A stretch of DNA of 64,000 bases. Source: Molothrus aeneus. Lineage: Eukaryota; Chordata; Aves; Passeriformes; Icteridae. The notes beneath the pieces were generated by a model, which saw only the letters and a list, made by a program, of their open reading frames with translations, was not told the origin of the DNA and did not search any database. Where the stretch lies: contig NC_089648.1 of NCBI RefSeq assembly GCF_037042795.1, positions 4,491,501 to 4,555,500 on the forward strand. Direction: 5' to 3'. Shown here in pieces: positions 34,102 to 47,700 of the stretch. The position numbers and the translations under genes were made by a program. Every line of letters starts with the position of its first letter. Position 1 is the stretch's first letter.

Positions 34102-34119
34102 TTTATTTTGGCCTTTATT
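34102..34119 (-). terminator. EML6: Candidate EML6 poly(A) signals (two AATAAA on the - strand)
   Basis: TTTATT occurs at 34102-34107 and 34114-34119, giving two AATAAA hexamers on the - strand about 1.46 kb after the EML6 stop. They are the first canonical signals I see after the stop, but use is unproven. Confidence 0.45.
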
Positions 34120-35577
34120 TCTTTTAATTAAGAAAGGTAATTTCAAAGTCTGGATGTTGTTCCATGCCCAGAATCTTGAATAGCAAAATACATATCTAAG
34201 ATATTTCTTTTTAAACTTTCTCCAGTTCCACACTCCCTTGAGTTTTTGTTTTTGACAAACTGTTCTAACAACTAGTGAAGGGTTTGAGTTGCCTTTTGGG
34301 AGTATCTGTCCATGGTTCCACTTTTCCATGGAGGCAGCTCTCCTTTGATCTCAGCTGTCCCCCAGGCCAGGACAGGGGGCTCTGTGGGGTGAGGGAGAAG
34401 CAGGGAGAGGAAGAGGAGCCCAGAGTCAGCCATGATGAGCTTTTCCCAAAAAAAAAAAACCCTGCATTTCCTGGTACCAGAGGATTTATGTTTTACTTAC
34501 AAGCAGCGTGGACTGGCTGGAGGGCACACAGAGCCCTGCTATAGGAACATTCTAGGGCTTCCTTTGGAGGCTTAGGACCCCCTTCCAGAACAGGAAATAG
34601 GGATTGATGGAGGCTTTCCCACCAGGCCAAGATTCTGGCTGGCCACTGCCTGTAGGAGTGTAAAGCACATTTTCCCAGAAAGGGGGAGCATGCAGGAACA
34701 CTTGGGGAATGACTCCCTCAATCTTGGTGTTCAAATGTCTTGAACCAAGTCTGTCCAAGCCCTCTCCTCTCACTCACTGTTGGCGTTCAGCTTGCACTGC
34801 TGGCTGCAGGAGCAGCTGCCCAGGAGCTGGAATGCCTCACTTTGGCCTTCTGACAGCACGGAAACAGTGGGGAATTCACTTGTGAAGGTATTAAAAACCC
34901 AAAGCAGAAAACAGGGATCGTGTAAGTACCCAGCTGGAAAAGGTGAGAATGGTTTAGCCCTCCTCTGGGTGAGAGTCATAGCACCGTGTGTGGAAAGCAG
35001 GTGGGGGGAGGCAAGGCTGCAGCCCAAACTACTAGAAAATTATTCCAAGGCACTTCATGGATAGAAAATTCTGCCAAATATATATATTTAAAAATAAAAT
35101 GGACTTAAAAAAAAGGGATACTTTGCTCCTTCAATTAATGAAAGCTGAAGGGTTTCCCCCCTCCCCAGCCTGCTCATTAAATGCTCCCAGCTTTACTGAG
35201 TGCACCAAATTAAAACCCACCCACTTTTTGAACTTTGTTCAAACCACAAATTTGGAAATTAAAGGGCCCAGCATTTTGTCAGCATTTTCTCCCTTTTCAG
35301 ACATGGTTTGAAAAACACAGTATTAGGCAAAAGCAGCTTTGTGAGTGAACTGTTCATCCCTTTGGGATCCCCAGGTTACCCTTCAAACCTCAGCTTCCTT
35401 CGCAAGGGTGTTGGGCTTTCCAAGGCCAGCTCCCATTCCCCTTTGGTAAGTTGGGATGAGTGATCTGGAAATGTCAGCCTGCAGCAGGGCTGGGATTCCT
35501 GCAGCCAGGGGGGCATTCCTGGCTGTCCCGGCCAGCACAGCCCTCGCTGGGGCAGGACAGCAGCAGCCAGAGGCTCC
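34102..35577 (-). other. EML6: Probable EML6 3' untranslated region
   Basis: The sequence between the EML6 stop (35578-35580) and the first - strand AATAAA pair has no recognisable coding content. The 3' limit is inferred. Confidence 0.45.
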
Positions 35578-35602
35578 TCAGAGGCAGCGCCACACAAACA
35601 CA
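35578..35602 (-). CDS. EML6: EML6 last coding segment and stop
   Basis: After CTCCCCAG the exon completes a serine and encodes VFVWRCL then TGA (35578-35580 on the + strand). Only 25 coding bases are present, too few to appear as an open frame. The VFVWRCL ending is the EML6 C-terminus and closes the last WD blade. The 3' UTR follows. Confidence 0.94.
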
Positions 35603-35697
35603 CTGGGGAGACAGGAGGGACAGCAGGGATTGGCCTTGGGCATGGCCCAGTGAGAGAGGAGCAGAAAATAAACACATTGGGTGTGTGAAGTACAGAC

Positions 35698-35734
<37 letters not shown>

Positions 35735-38700
35735 TACACTCTGTGCACAGTTGCTGTCTGCAGTCTGCAATGTGAGCACTGTGTGTTGTACGTGCATTGT
35801 GTGCACAGTTTACGTGCCTGTGTATGACTGTATGTGTGTGCACACTCTGTCTGTGTTTGTGTGTGCTGTGTGCCTATATGTGCTCTGCCTGTGCTCTGTG
35901 GGCAGTGTCTGCACTGTGTGTGTCTGTGTGTATGCAGTGTGTGTCTAAGTAGATCTTTGTGCATCTCTGTGTGCACTCGGTGTGTGCATGTACTGTGCCT
36001 GTGCGTGTGCACTGTGTGTATCCATGTCTGCTGCATGAGCACACTGTGTGTCTGTGTGTGTGCACATGTACCATGTATGCACACTGCATTTGTGTGTGGG
36101 ATGTGTCTGTGTGGTGTGTGTGCACACCCGTGGGGCTGTGTCCCTTTCTCTGTGTGTGTGTGCCTGGTTCTCAGTGTCCCCGTGTGTGGGAGTGTCCCAG
36201 CCCGTTACCTGCAGTCGTCCCCTCCGGTGCTCACCACGAACTTGTCGTCGTGCGAGAAGCGGATGTTGGTGACGTGCGCCGAGTGCCCAAAGTACCGCTT
36301 GTGTTTGGCCTGTGGGACAGGAGAGCAGCTCAGGGCTGGCACCAGGCCAAGCTCTGTGCCCACAGCCATGCTGAGCCCAAGGCCTCTTCACTCCCTGGGA
36401 GCTGCCCGTGCATGGAGCGTGCTGTGAGTGCTGTAAGAGCCTCCTGAGGATGGACCCTGCTGGTTGGGTGCTGTAACACCGAGTGCTGAGGGGCCTGGGA
36501 AAAGCAAAAGCTGCTGAGGTGAAAATAAAACAGGCACTTACAAATTTCTCCGTGCATGGGAAGTCAAACAGCTTGACCAGCCCAAAGTCATCTCCTGTCA
36601 CTATGTTCAGACCAGCGTGGGTCACACAGGCACAGTTGACATCGGCTTTGTCTGCATTTCGTGGCCAGATCCCAATGACTTCATCTCCAAGAATGCTGTT
36701 CCAAAATCAAGGTAAATAAAATGCATTAGACCATAAGACTTAACTTGCTGCTGCTCTTCCACAGGGGGCTGAGTCAACACAGGTTAGTAATAAAAAATTG
36801 CCGCATTTAAAATAAAATTGTCCCTTCTAAATGATTGCCCTGAGCTCATCATGGAGACCACCACACTAAGACATCATTTTTATGTGATTCTTAAGCAATC
36901 TCTATCCATTAATCCTTAGGTTTATTTCCCATGGAACCACTGGCATCATCCTACACCAGCACCTTGTGCAGCTCTGGTCTCTATCAGCCTTCCCCCAGGA
37001 CTCCTGACTGCACTGTTCCCTTAGCTGTGAGTTCCCAAATGAGGGAATGCTTGGCTCTATGTCCCCTTGTTCTCAGAAACAGGTGTGCTACCCCTGGCTT
37101 CAGCTCTCTGTAATCATTTACCCCCAGAGTCACTGCCAGAAGCATCTGCCCCCTCCCACCAGCTGTCAAGAGTCCTCTGAAACGAGGAATTGGGGGCACT
37201 CACACAATTTTATGCCAGCAGAGCCGTCAGAGTAGGAGGATTCTCATTTACCTTCTCCCAGCCCTGCCTGGTTGTCACCCACTGTCAGCTCTGCCTTTGG
37301 CCTGTCCCACTTCTCACAGGAAGAGCACAGCCACAGTTCTGCAATGCTGGGGGCAGATTCCTGTGTTCATCCACATCAGGAAATACATTTTAGTGACACT
37401 CAGAACTCCTCCATACAATCAGTGCATGTTTCCAGGCCTTCCATCATGCTGGTGTTTGCTGATGTGGGACAAGGCTGCCTGGAGTGGCCCAGAGCCGTGT
37501 GAGGGGGCAGGGATGAGTGGCAATGAGCCACTGTGGCTCTGTGACAGCCCCTGGTGTAATTAACAGCACTAATTACCACAGCCACCAAACAGCCAGAGCT
37601 GTGTGTAAAACCCCACGGGTGTCACACGGAGCTCTGGGGAAGGAGAGCCTGGGGGTGCTCTCAGGTTTGCCAGGCCCTGGGGACACCTCAGCATTTACAC
37701 CCCAAACCTGTGACTGATCCCAGTGCTGCCCCACGCCCCCCTTGGCTGTTACCTGGTCCAGGTGGCCCAGGTGATTTTCTCTATGACTGCAGGGTCTGTG
37801 ATTTGCTTTCCCAGGGGCACCTCGTGAACTTGACGCTTGTAGGCACCTGTGGATACCTGGAAGAGAGAAAGGAAAAATCTGGAAAGTGCTATAAACACAT
37901 CATTGTCTTTAAAATTTCCAACAGTCCCACCAGGTTTTATCAGCAATTAAACATCCAGGACAATATTTCTCTTTTTTCCTCATTATCTGGAATTCATCAC
38001 ATGCCATATTAAAGGAATAACAATGTTACAGGATGATGATGGAAGGGGATGCTCATATGCAGAGCTGACAGATTTTCTCTCACTTCTATACTTTACTTTA
38101 TCTCAACATAATTTTACTAAATCAGAAACATTTCTGAAAATGAAACCCCTTCAAATTAACAATTTGATTAAAACAACTGAGCTCTCACACACATCCCAGC
38201 CTCAGGAAGGAAGAGAAATTATATGGTTATAATATATTTCACAATTTCTCTTTCAGCATTGTCTCCCTTCCATAGACCTGGGATAAAGCTTTGCCCTCAG
38301 CACAGCTGGGGCCTGCCCCTGTTATGGTGGCCCAGTAAACCCGAGCACTGTGGGGGCTATCCCAGACATACCTGGATGTACCTGCTGTCTGCAGAGAAAT
38401 CCATCTGAATGACAAAACTGGCAATGTCCTTGCAGTAGCCAATTCGGTTCAGGGTTGTGCCTTGAGTGAGATCATAAAAATCCACAGTATGTTCTTGTGA
38501 GCCCACGGCCAAAAACCTGTTATCTGGGCTGATCCTAGACAATAAAACATGGAGTGGGGAATGTCACTGGCTGTTTTGGTGCAAGGTTTGCTTCTCATGC
38601 TATTGTGACAGTAACTTTTTTTAATGAAAAAACACAAAAAACCTTCTATCAACAGCAAGACTGAACCCAAACCAAAACTTGATGCTTAAGAGAAAAGGAA

Positions 38701-41700
38701 GACTCACGATATCTCTGACAGAGAACAGGGTTAGCTGGAATATTGGGAAGGAATCATTGCCTGTGAGGGTGGTGAGGCCCAGGCCCAGGTTCCCCAGAGA
38801 AGCTGTGGCTCTCCCATGACTGCAAGTGTCCAAGGCCAGGTTGGATGGAGCTTGGAGCAAACTGGGACAGTGGAAGATGTCCCTGCCATGGCAAGGGGTG
38901 GGACTGGATGATATTTCAAGTCCCTTCCAACCCAGACCATTCCATGACTCTATTCTATATTGTTTGTGGTTAAATGATGCTAATATTGCACTTGCATAAA
39001 GCCACAGCACAGTGTGCAGAGCGGCACCAATCCCCTGCGAGTCAGCAACAGGCACTGCAATTTGGAGAATTAATTCCCATCATTCCAGCTGTGCAGTGTG
39101 GCTGTAACTGAATGAAAGCCCCACCACAGTGCCCTTCTCACACAGGTTCCTTCTCACACCAGCTCACACCGGTTCCAACAAACACAGACTCACAAAACCT
39201 CTGCAAATCCACCCGGCCCTCCAGGGCCGTTCCCTCGAGGCAGGGCTGTGTATTCTGAGCACCTCCTACCTGATGTCCTGAATTGCAGATTTCCTGTCCC
39301 GCTTCTTGCCCCAGACCTTGAGGCTGTTGACCAGCAGGAGGACGAACTCGCCGTTCCTCATGCCGATGGCCACCATCTCCCCGTCGGGGCTGTAGGCGGC
39401 GCAGCGCGCGGGGTGCCCCAGGCTCACCTTGTTCACCAGCTTCTGCAGGGACACGGGCAACAGGCTCACACCTCCCCAGCACACCCAGAGCTTCCAAACA
39501 CAAAGTACAGAACTTGCTTAATTAAAAACAAATCCACTCTGTTTCCCTCTAAACATAAACCTGAAATGTCACACCGAGACTCACATCCCACCAGGCATAT
39601 GTCGCTAAGCAGACTTCAAAATAGAGATGTGATTTGGATGGGGGGTTCATGTTTGCATTATTTTGTAGACTGACATCGAGTTTCACACCAGAAAAAGGAC
39701 TATTTAGCAGAAAAAGCTGAAAAATCTATTTCCTAATTTGTTTGAAAGGTGGCTTTGACATCTTCAACAACTGCTGATTGGCACAGAGCTCTCCCATTTC
39801 ATTTGGCACATGGAAATGTCCTAGAAAGATCTTGTATTTTCACCTAGCTGGTTGTATTTATAATAGATTAATTTTCCTCATTAAAAATTATCCTGTTAGC
39901 TCAGGTAACAAGCTTTTGGAAAGGTTTATGCTGGGCAAAATAAGCTGTAAACTTCCTGATGGTTTTTTTTTAAATGTTTTATTTGTTGTTTTTAAAAATG
40001 GTTGCTGTTAGCCAATTTGACTTGGAAAAATCCCTGAGGCAACATGCAGAGTTCCAAAGGAAGGCTCTGAAGAAGAGGGAGCCATGCCTGCCAGGAAGGC
40101 AGAAGGATGGGCAGGGGCTGTGTGTGTGACAGCACAGTCTGTGTCACCCAGACAGGCAATGTGGAATTAAAATGCTTCCTTGATCCCCCTGCCTGCAGAT
40201 TTGGATCAAAATAAACAATGCCCAACAAGAGGCACTCCATGAGCAGGTGTGCTGGTGAATCCCTACATTTCTCTGGGAGTGCTGGTGCCAAACATGACCA
40301 AAACCTGCTCTCATTCCAGGGCTGCTCAAAAGCACAGCTGGAAAAATGGATGCTTGGATAAAATGCTCACTTTTAATCCCACACGTTTACATTCACAGCA
40401 CTCACTTTGTCCGACAGGTCCCAGATCCTGGCTGTTCCATCGTTGCTTGCAGAGATAAAGATGTCTTTGGAGGGGTGAGTTGCCAAGCCCCAGATTTCCC
40501 CTTCCATGTGACAGTCAATTAACAAGTTAGAAGCAGCATTTTTTTCTCCTACTTCAAGGATTTCTCCATCTTTTGTTCCCACTAAGATCTTCCCCTGTTT
40601 GTAGCCAAAGGAAAGGAGTGGAGAGAGGAGGTCAGTGTAACAGTAACTGCCACGGTTTGAACTGCCAGAGCTTCCTTGGCAAATACTTGGAAAAAGCATA
40701 AACAGATTAAGCTTGCAATTGGTTAATGGCTACTTGATTGGCAATATAAAACAACATTCCTCAGTGGTGTTTTTATCAAGGAATGTGTCAAAATGAAATA
40801 GAGACCATCCCTGGAGCTCTTGACTGGGCAGGCCCCACCCCGTGCAGCATCACTGCTCCTTTCTCGTGCACAATTTAAACACGTGCAAGAGTGACTGCAG
40901 CAAGTCACACGACTCCGTTATTTCTACTGTGTTCCACTTCTCACAGTCTCTCAGGAACTCCCCGTGGGGGTTTTGTGGCTTTAGAGCAGCAGCAGCAGCA
41001 GCAGCAGCTCGGGCAGGCAGCTGAGCTCTGCCCTGCCCGCCGTGCTCTCACCTTGCCGCGGCACACGGAGCGCACGCACTCGATGAGCTGCCCGGTCTCC
41101 AGCTGGAAGGCTCGGCACCGCTTCATCTCCTGGTCCCACAGCTTCACTGCTCCCCCCTCCTTCGTGCTGCAAAGGAGCCCTGGTGTTACCTGCTGCCTCC
41201 TTTACACATGGAAATCCCACCAGCATTTTTCTGCTTCTATCACTAAACACACACTGACCCACCCTCCACTCCATATTGCTATTATGGTGCAATGGGAAGT
41301 AAATAATAAAAAATTCAATGCTTTCACACTTCATGTTCAAACAGCACCATCATTTGTACAAACCAAGCTGCTCTCTTGCCATGTATCTCAAATCTGTTTC
41401 TTGGCCAATCTGTTTCTTGTGGTAATCCCAGGACCTGCAGCATCTCCACTGGGAGAGGCTGTCTGTAGTTTGACAGAACAAACAAATGAAGAGAACTCCA
41501 CTTATGGCAGGAGCTCAGGCAACAGGAGCTTATCCAGGTGTTTGGAACAATTCCAAAGAGGTTCAGCATCTCTCCACCACATAACATGTGCCACTGTGGC
41601 CCTCAAGTATCCTGTTTTAGTCTTTCACCTACTGATCCACCTGGGCAGGTTGGATGCAAAACTGAGAGTGAAGCTGCCACAGCACAGAGACCATTTATCT

Positions 41701-44700
41701 CTGGGCTGCTGCATAAATAACAAAGACAAAAGGCACACAAGTGAGACAGAAGTTGGCACTTGAGGAAGATGCTGTGTCTTACGGCCTCTCCTTCCCTCCA
41801 GTGACGATGAGCCCGTCCCGCAGAGTCGTGTACATGGTGAACACCGGTCCCGTGTGAGCCTTGGCCACCAGCCTGACCAGGAAATGATCCTTCCACACGT
41901 ACACATCTCCATTTATGGCACCAGTGAACGTGAGGTTATTCTGCAACAGACAGCAGCAATCTCTGATACAACAGACACCTCAGCATTTTGGTTCAGCTTC
42001 AAGTAAAATCCTTTAAATTTAATTTAAAAGTCCTTAATGACCACACTGGATTGTCCCCATTGGTGGTATCACTGGCATGTGTCACACTAAATACCATTAG
42101 CAGAAAAAAATATACAGGAAATAACAGATCAAGTTTAAGCTAAACAGATAAATAACCAGCAAAGTGAAAAAAAAAAAAAAGGCAAAAAGAAAGCCAGGGC
42201 AGTAGGTGTGCACAGAGCTTAATAGAAGACATTCACCCAACTGTGTTCAGGAAATTCAGGGAAGGATCTCAAGGGGCACAGGTTTTAAATCCACATTTCA
42301 CTAACAAGCACTGGGTTGGATTTCAGCAAGGAAAACTGACCCTTGCAGGTTTAATACAAAGTAATGTAAAATCCTGCAGCAGGTAATTTGAACTCACTGC
42401 TCCAAAGGCAACAGAGAGCATGGTTTGCATTTTGGCATCTTCCATGGAACCAATCACTCCTTTCTTGTAGAGCAAAGCGCTGCCAGCCAAGGTCCAGAAC
42501 TTCATGTGTTTGACCCCCACGGACACGAACTGAGTGTCGGAGTCGGGGCGGAACTCCACAACGAAGATCCTCTCCAGGTGTCCTCCCCTACTGGCAACTT
42601 TTGCCCCTGGTTTAATGAGCAAAGGATGAAAACAAAGCTGAATTCACCTGAGGAATTAAGCTCTGATATGATTTCATCAAATAAATTGAGTTGGTATTGG
42701 ATTAGAGGTCTGTGTCCCAGATGCTGACAGCTGCAAATCCCAACACTGTTTAGGGTATCAAACATCTTAATGCAACTCCCAACGTCCCTGGTTATTCCAT
42801 TGCATCCCACAGATTTAGGAAATGCAGATTTAAGGCCTTCATAGCACAATCTGTCTCCTGGGTCAGTGAAATAACACAGAAATGTTGGCTATCATCTGGT
42901 GAGAAATGCACAGGGACACACTCATGAGCTGAAGAACTTCTCCTCTCCCCTCCGTCATTTCCAAAGATAATTCTCTTTTAGAAATTACTTCCCAAAGGCC
43001 TATCTCCATCATAGCACTTGAAGTGTTTTAGGGAAGAAAAGGAATAGTTTTCCTTAATTTCATGTAATTTTATGTTAAGCATCATTCTTTCCTTAATTTC
43101 CACTTAAAATAGGTGTTAAAAACTTATCTTCCTGTTCATACTTTTTAGCCCTTCACCATCTTTAACTGATTAACTGGGATAGAGAGGGGAGACAAAACTC
43201 CAAAGACTTGAATGGCAAAGGCAGTCATTTGCACAGCTCTGAGGCTGAAGGCCCACGGTTTCCCCTGGCTTGTACCTTCCTGCCACCTCCAGACAGTGAT
43301 GGTGTGCTCTGGGTCCACTCCCACTGACACCAGAAGTTTGCCCGTGGCGCTGAAGTTCACGTAATTGACGCCTTTGGTGTGGAAGCAGCGCAGCATGGAA
43401 AGGGTTTGCTTGCTCATGGCATCCCAAATGTGAATTGTGGGGGTTGTACCTGCAGGCAGAGAGAGGCATTGAAAGAGGATTAATTCTGGAAAGCTTCAGT
43501 GCAAACCAGGCATTTTTCAAGAACATTTAACCTGAACAGACATTAGTTGGGGGTTTGGATTTGTTTGAAGATTAGCACTACTGGGAAACAAAGAGAAATC
43601 AAAATAGCTTGCAAAACACAGGGAGGGGGAATCATTGCAGTCCATGGAGTCAGACAAGTTCTAAAAGAACAACATAACATTCATGAAGAGCCTCATGCAA
43701 AAGAAATTGCCTGCAGATGTTTCACTTGTATCCATGGTTCACACAGATACAACGAGGCAACATGGAACTCAACAGGACTCTGCTAAATTCACAAACAAAT
43801 CAGCCTTACCTGGGAATTCTGTCATGTCACCTGCATTGTGAGAGCAATGGCAAATGAGGAAGCACCAAGGGAAAACAATAGGTGAAATAAGTCATGTGGC
43901 TCGTGCTGAAGTGCCAGCATCAGCACCAGAAGGAAAACAAAATTAAAAACTTGGAAATGGATATGGATTAAATCAACAAAACAAATAAGCAGGAATATTG
44001 TTGAACTTTTTTGGGTATATTGGCTTTTATACACAAATATTGCAACAATATTTAGTACTAGTAAGTTTTAAAAATGGTATCTAAAAGAAATGTTAAAGGC
44101 ATGCAGGTTTTAACAATTCTTAAATTCAAAAGTGAAGCGAACCTCTACTTATACAAAGTATCAAATCAAACTCAGAAGCACTGGTCTCCTGAGGCCTAGG
44201 AAAAGGACTTAAGCCTTTTCCATGTCCCAGAAATCAGTGTTTTGCACAGCTCTGGCACCACGTGCAGGTTTGGGTGCTCCCTCCACATATTCCAGCTGCA
44301 GTGACTGTGCTCAGGACAGGCAGCAGAGGGTTTGTGTTTGTCACTGTGCTCATCACCCCCTGTCAAGTGACTCCTGTCCTCAAGTTATGGATTCCATTCT
44401 CCTTCTGGAGCGGGCTGAGGAGACGTTCTGACCCCGTTCTCCTCCATAAAGTTAATTACTTCAGCACTAGGCTGAGGGGCAGCACATCCTTCTCAAGGCT
44501 TGGGACTACTCATCCTGCATTCCCCATGCAATGTCTACTCCTGCAGGAACCTCTTTGTAAACAATAAACACACAAAAGCCACATATCAGTGGTTTCTCAG
44601 CTGTCCCCTGATATGTCCCCTAACTCCTGCTGAGATCTCTCTCTGTTTCTGGCCTTTTCTGTACAGCTCCTGTATTCCTGCAGAGAAAATGATGCTCATT

Positions 44701-47700
44701 GTATTCTCACTGCTAAACAGTGCCTTGGACACAGGAAGGAAAGAAGGAACTCTATAAATCAGATTACAGAGATGATTAGGCAGTTTATCAAAGTTTGCCT
44801 TCTGAAATATGATTACACTCCAATTAACTCTAAAATCCAATCACTCACAATCAGAGACGGAACTGAAACAGTAAGAAAACCCCAGAGCTTGATGACTTCT
44901 TCCAAATCAAACAAGAAGTAGAATTCCCCACAGAGAAGCCCCAAATAAAGCAGTGCCCTGAGAGCTGCGAGGGAAGCTTTGCTCAGGCTGTCACGTACCG
45001 ATCTGGCTGGTGGCCACCACGTTCTTGTACTTGGGGTGCTGGTTCACTGTCAGGCACAGGATGTCATCTGTGTGCTCCAGGTAGAAGCTCTGGCTACCTA
45101 AGGCCATCCAAACAGGATTTCAGTCACCACAGGACCAGGGAAGAGCCACCACAGAAGCACAGACTGCTTGGGCAGCTGCTACAGCTCTGCAGGGGATGGG
45201 GGGCCACTAAGGCTGCTCTGCTCCCATTCCCAGGCACCACTCCCAAATGCACTATGGACACAACCACCAACACACACAGGTGGATACAAAAGCAATATTT
45301 GGGAAATTATGTGTACACCCAGGGAATCAGCCCACAGCCACCATGGCTGCAAGAAACACCAAAATGGCAAAGCAAAGCCCAGGCTTCCCAGTGAAATCCC
45401 AGGGAACTGAGGCAGTGAGTGGGGAAGGGGCCCAGAAAGGACAATGGGGCCATCCTTGTTTCCCAGCCCACAGGCCAGAGGCTGTCCGAGGACTCGAGTC
45501 CCCAAAGGCCTCCCCAAAGTTTCCCAAATGTGGGAAAGCCATAGGAAGATTAAAAAGTTCAGACTTCCAATCAAAAATATTTTCCTTATCAAGCTATTTT
45601 ATCTCCAAGTATTTTTTCAAGTGGAATTACCAGTGGAGAGGTTTTGGACAATGCCTGCTGCAGCTGTGTGGAAAATGATGTCAGCACCATCGTTCAGGTA
45701 ATGGAGGTTGTTGCGACAGTCAAATCCTCTGTATCCAAACACGTGGTCTAAAGCCAGCTCCTGCTCCAGGAAAACAAAAAGAACAAGAGTGAAATGGAAG
45801 AAAAACCAAGATTTCAGAGCCTGGAGCACTTAAGGACAATTCTAAATTACACAAGTACAAATATCTTGTGGAGGCAATAGAATAACAAAATAATAATTAG
45901 TTACCCCCACTCTGCTCATTTATTGAGGCATAACAATATCAGAGGCTATCAACAACCTTTAATTGGTCAACTGAAGCACTACACTTATATTATTTTCTTT
46001 TTTTAATTATTCAGAGGGCTATAAATGCCCTGGTTCTGTAAATTCCCATTCCAAACAGATACAACTCACAGAACAGGTTGGATTTTATTGCTCTTCCCAT
46101 CACAGTTAATATTTATATAGGGCATCAGATATTTTAAAGAAGCTATCTGCAGAGTTTTCAAAAATCATTCTCATAAACTACCACATTTCCACAGACCAAA
46201 TTCTGACCTTCAAGTCCTTAGAGGAAGCTAGGGCAAACTATGAGTAACTCTGTAATTAAGACATTAATCAGAGGTGTAATTACAGCTTACAATGAGCAGT
46301 TGCCAAGGAAATTTCCTCCAGGAAGCCAGCATGGTTAATGGATTGTTGTTAGAGCTGCCTTGGAGCCCTGAAGCCCAACTTAATGACTGCCCCAAACACA
46401 ATCACAGCTCACTGGGAACAATCCCAATTAGCCACAGACCAAGTGCTGCAAATGGTCCACACAGGTCACAAAACATTCCTGGTTCTGCCTCTTATGTGGG
46501 AATTCAAACAAGTTGTTTGGGGAGAAAGGGAAGTTCCAAAGTCAATGAGCAAATTCCATCATTCAAAATCCCACAGAGGATTTTTCCTGGGCCAAAGTTC
46601 TGGATGCATTTCCCTTAGGGTTGAGCAGGGAGCATGGGAATGCACAGACTTTGTGATTGTACCTGCCCTTCACTGAGAGACAAACAGGGGTGGATTTCAC
46701 CCAGCACATGTTACTCTTAAAGAAATAGGAAGGATATGAATGCTGACCTCAACCAGTTTCTTTTTTTTGTTGACATTGTTCTTTTGCAGTTTCTCAGGCT
46801 GAGGAGCAGCTCTGCTCACAGGTGGCCTGAAAAGAACATTTAAAAAAGGAGACAATTGATATATTTGAAAGTTAAACACAACCTTCAAAACCACAGCATG
46901 TGTGAGCAGCAAATGGACAGTTGCCCCTGTATGAGCTCTTTTAGAGTTGTACAATAAACTGATTAAAATCCTGCACTTTTTGATGGAAAGTGCAGAAACA
47001 TTGATGTAGACTTCACAGATGAGTGGCAGAACAACCAACCTTACACCACTCAAAAGACCCCAAAACATAATGATTTAAATCCATGGAAAAATCCTTGAGT
47101 ATGAAATGATGGTAAATTGGTGCTTTCAGAAATGATCTGAAGTAATTTCTGCAGCTGGCAGTTGACCTGTGCCCAGCCTTGCTTCTTCTGAGAAAGCCTT
47201 TCCCAAAACCTTGACATGGCTTCAATAAAATCTTCTCAAAATCATATTAAAGATAAAATGGTTGCATTTAAATGCACAAGTCATTCATCCAAGGGAATTT
47301 GGGAGATTGAGGCCAGCAAAGCTATTTTATAGAATTACAGTTGCTAAAAGTAGATAGAGACAAATTCAGAACAGAGGTTGAGACAAAATCTGATGGGTGC
47401 AAATGGTCTGTGAGGCCAGATAACCTCTGCTGCTGCTGTTGATCCTGCTGGGAAAAGAGGGACAGAGCTAAGGGGAGCATGTGGAAAGCATTCCCAGAGC
47501 TTATGATTCCAGAAAAACCTGACCTTGCTCTTACATTCCACGTGCTGTGAAATTTGTTCCTGTCCTGAGACCGTAACTACCAATAATTCCCATTTTGCAA
47601 AAAATTAATTGGAGAAGAATGAAATCCCTTTTGTGTATAGGGAGCTGCTTTTTCTGGAGCTGGATTTCTCATGGAAGGTACTAAAGGCACAGTGGACAGA

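Larger units (their letters stand above)
36310..46747 (-). other. EML6 introns of module three
   Basis: These are the twelve introns between the thirteen exons from 36209-36309 to 46748-46826 (about 230 bp to 1.55 kb each). Recognised contents are one CR1 fragment (38718-38956), a (CAG)8 repeat (40985-41008) and an A-run (about 42167-42180). The longest, 43450-44998, holds nothing recognisable. Confidence 0.75.

Noticed and set aside
35376..36625. Histidine/threonine- or cysteine/valine-rich open frames up to 226 codons
   Set aside because: They are translations of TG/CA simple repeats, one of them running through real EML6 exons only in part.
40891..41763. 290-codon + strand open frame
   Set aside because: It runs antisense across EML6 introns and an exon, has a polyglutamine stretch only because of the (CAG)8 repeat, and has no family features.
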